DNA from: Bradyrhizobium sp. 186
Lineage (GTDB): Bacteria; Pseudomonadota; Alphaproteobacteria; Rhizobiales; Xanthobacteraceae
DNA length: 64,000 nucleotides
Direction: 5' to 3'
Assembly: GCF_023101685.1 (NCBI RefSeq)
Contig: NZ_CP082164.1
Span: 1,488,001 to 1,552,000, forward strand
Shown: piece after piece, positions 63,308-64,000 of the stretch
How positions within the stretch are numbered: the first letter of the stretch is position 1
Layout: each line of letters begins with the position of its first letter
Notes under the pieces: model-generated
What the model saw: the letters and a program-made list of their open reading frames with translations, nothing else
What the model was told of the DNA's origin: nothing
The model's database searches: none
Made by a program: the position numbers and the translations under genes

Positions 63308-64000
63308 TTACTTCACCGCCGAGCCCTGGCGCGAGGCGATCACGACGCCGGCGAGGACCAGCGCGTAGCCGATCAGGTGAAACGGCTGGAGCTTTTCGCC
63401 GAGCAGCAGGATCGCCATCGCCGAGCCGAACACTGGCACGAGATGAAAGAACGGCGCGGCGCGGTTCGGGCCGATCAGCGCCACGCCGCGGTTGAAGAAG
63501 AGATAGGCAAGCGTCGAGGGGAAGATCAGGATGTAGCCCAGCGTCGCCAGCGTCACCGTATCGAATTGCATGACGCGGCCGCTCCAGGCCTCCCAGATGG
63601 CCGTGGGCAGCAGCATCATCGCGCCGCAGCAGGTGGTGAAGGAGAGAAAGGAAAGCTGATGAACCTTCGGCCGGCGCGGGATGAAGGCGGAGTAGATCCC
63701 GAACGCCACCAGCGAAGAGGCAAACATGATGTCGCCTTTGTTGAGCGTGATGCTCGCGAGTGCCGCGAAATCGCCGTGCAGGATGATGATCAGCACGCCC
63801 GCAAGCGAGATCGCGATCCCGGCGAGTTGCGCGCCTGTCAGCCGCACGCCGAACAGCACCAGCGACCACAGCGCCACGAACAGCGGTCCGGCCGACTGGA
63901 TCAGAAGCGCGTTCAGCGCCTCCGTGTATTGCAGGGCCCAGTATGAGATCGCGTTGTTGAAGGCAAAGCCGACCAGCGACAGGAACAGCATCAGCGGCAG
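63308..64000 (-). CDS. DMT-superfamily (EamA) transporter, cut by the window edge
   Basis: The visible part has about 230 residues, reads through the right edge and includes about eight of the usual ten helices. Two EamA halves are recognisable: ALLIQSAGPLFVALWSLVLFG with GIAISLAGVLIIILHGDF, then LIGPNRAAPFFHLVPVFGSAMAILLLGEK with GYALVLAGVVIASR. The family normally has about 300 residues, so the N-terminus lies beyond the window. It exports a small metabolite of unknown identity. Located after the Bug protein gene on the same strand. Confidence 0.88.
   Translation of the reverse strand: MPLMLFLSLVGFAFNNAISYWALQYTEALNALLIQSAGPLFVALWSLVLFGVRLTGAQLAGIAISLAGVLIIILHGDFAALASITLNKGDIMFASSLVAFGIYSAFIPRRPKVHQLSFLSFTTCCGAMMLLPTAIWEAWSGRVMQFDTVTLATLGYILIFPSTLAYLFFNRGVALIGPNRAAPFFHLVPVFGSAMAILLLGEKLQPFHLIGYALVLAGVVIASRQGSAVK

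Overview
The window is GC-rich chromosomal DNA (GC-ending codons throughout) that looks like Bradyrhizobium or a very close alphaproteobacterial relative (Hyphomicrobiales). The grounds are the three-gene pntAA-pntAB-pntB transhydrogenase behind a small aa3-oxidase subunit IV gene, the hmuP/hmuTUV/hmuR/exbBD/tonB heme-uptake locus, FixK-type palindromes at hemN and nnrS, YdcH (DUF465) paralogues and characteristic palindromic intergenic repeats. No rRNA, tRNA, CRISPR array, prophage or insertion sequence was recognised. It reads as core genome, not an island.

Layout. 0.3-7 kb: an NtrC-type sigma-54 response regulator, an M3 oligopeptidase (pepF) and a very large membrane-spanning patatin-like lipase. 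7-15.4 kb: the aa3-oxidase small subunit and proton-translocating transhydrogenase, a frameshifted alpha/beta hydrolase, an NhaD-type Na+/H+ antiporter, a ChaA-type Ca2+/H+ antiporter, a cupin and an Ala/Lys/Pro-rich anchored protein with a 15-bp tandem repeat. 15.4-22.5 kb: a TPR lipoprotein, rpsU, aqpZ, purE-purK, a diguanylate cyclase, four small proteins and an FAD oxidoreductase. 22.7-30.2 kb: a PAS-GGDEF-EAL protein, a frameshifted glpD, a polyamine-type ABC transporter (ATPase and two permeases, no binding protein) and a MafI-like small protein. 30.2-37.2 kb: a sugar ABC operon, an AsmA-family protein and succinyl-CoA:3-oxoacid CoA-transferase (scoAB).

37.2-43.4 kb is a low-oxygen/nitric-oxide group: hemN, a DUF1858 protein, a Crp/Fnr regulator of NnrR type and NnrS, with FixK/FNR-type boxes in front of hemN and between nnrR and nnrS. 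It is followed by an AraC regulator and a FixJ-like response regulator whose phospho-acceptor Asp appears to be Glu. 43.6-54.1 kb: a DUF4139 exported protein and a full heme-acquisition locus (hmuV-U-T-P on one strand; hmuR, hmuQ-like, hutX, exbB, exbD and tonB on the other). This covers outer-membrane uptake, TonB energisation, periplasmic and inner-membrane transport, a cytosolic heme carrier and heme breakdown. 54.3-64 kb: a phytase-like esterase, a second sugar ABC operon, a D-2-hydroxyacid dehydrogenase, a chemoreceptor, a Bug/TctC binding protein and a DMT exporter cut by the window edge.

The most useful observations are: (1) at least four genes (alpha/beta hydrolase, glpD, DUF1858, nnrS) broken by single-base indels while otherwise well preserved, a pattern that fits residual sequencing errors at least as well as true pseudogenes; (2) the FixK-type boxes that tie hemN, nnrR and nnrS together; (3) the FixJ-like regulator with a probable natural Asp-to-Glu change; (4) ABC operons lacking an ATPase or binding protein, both sugar operons carrying hairpin elements between the binding-protein and permease genes; (5) several palindromic repeats between genes. 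I did not find a clearly new multi-gene system.
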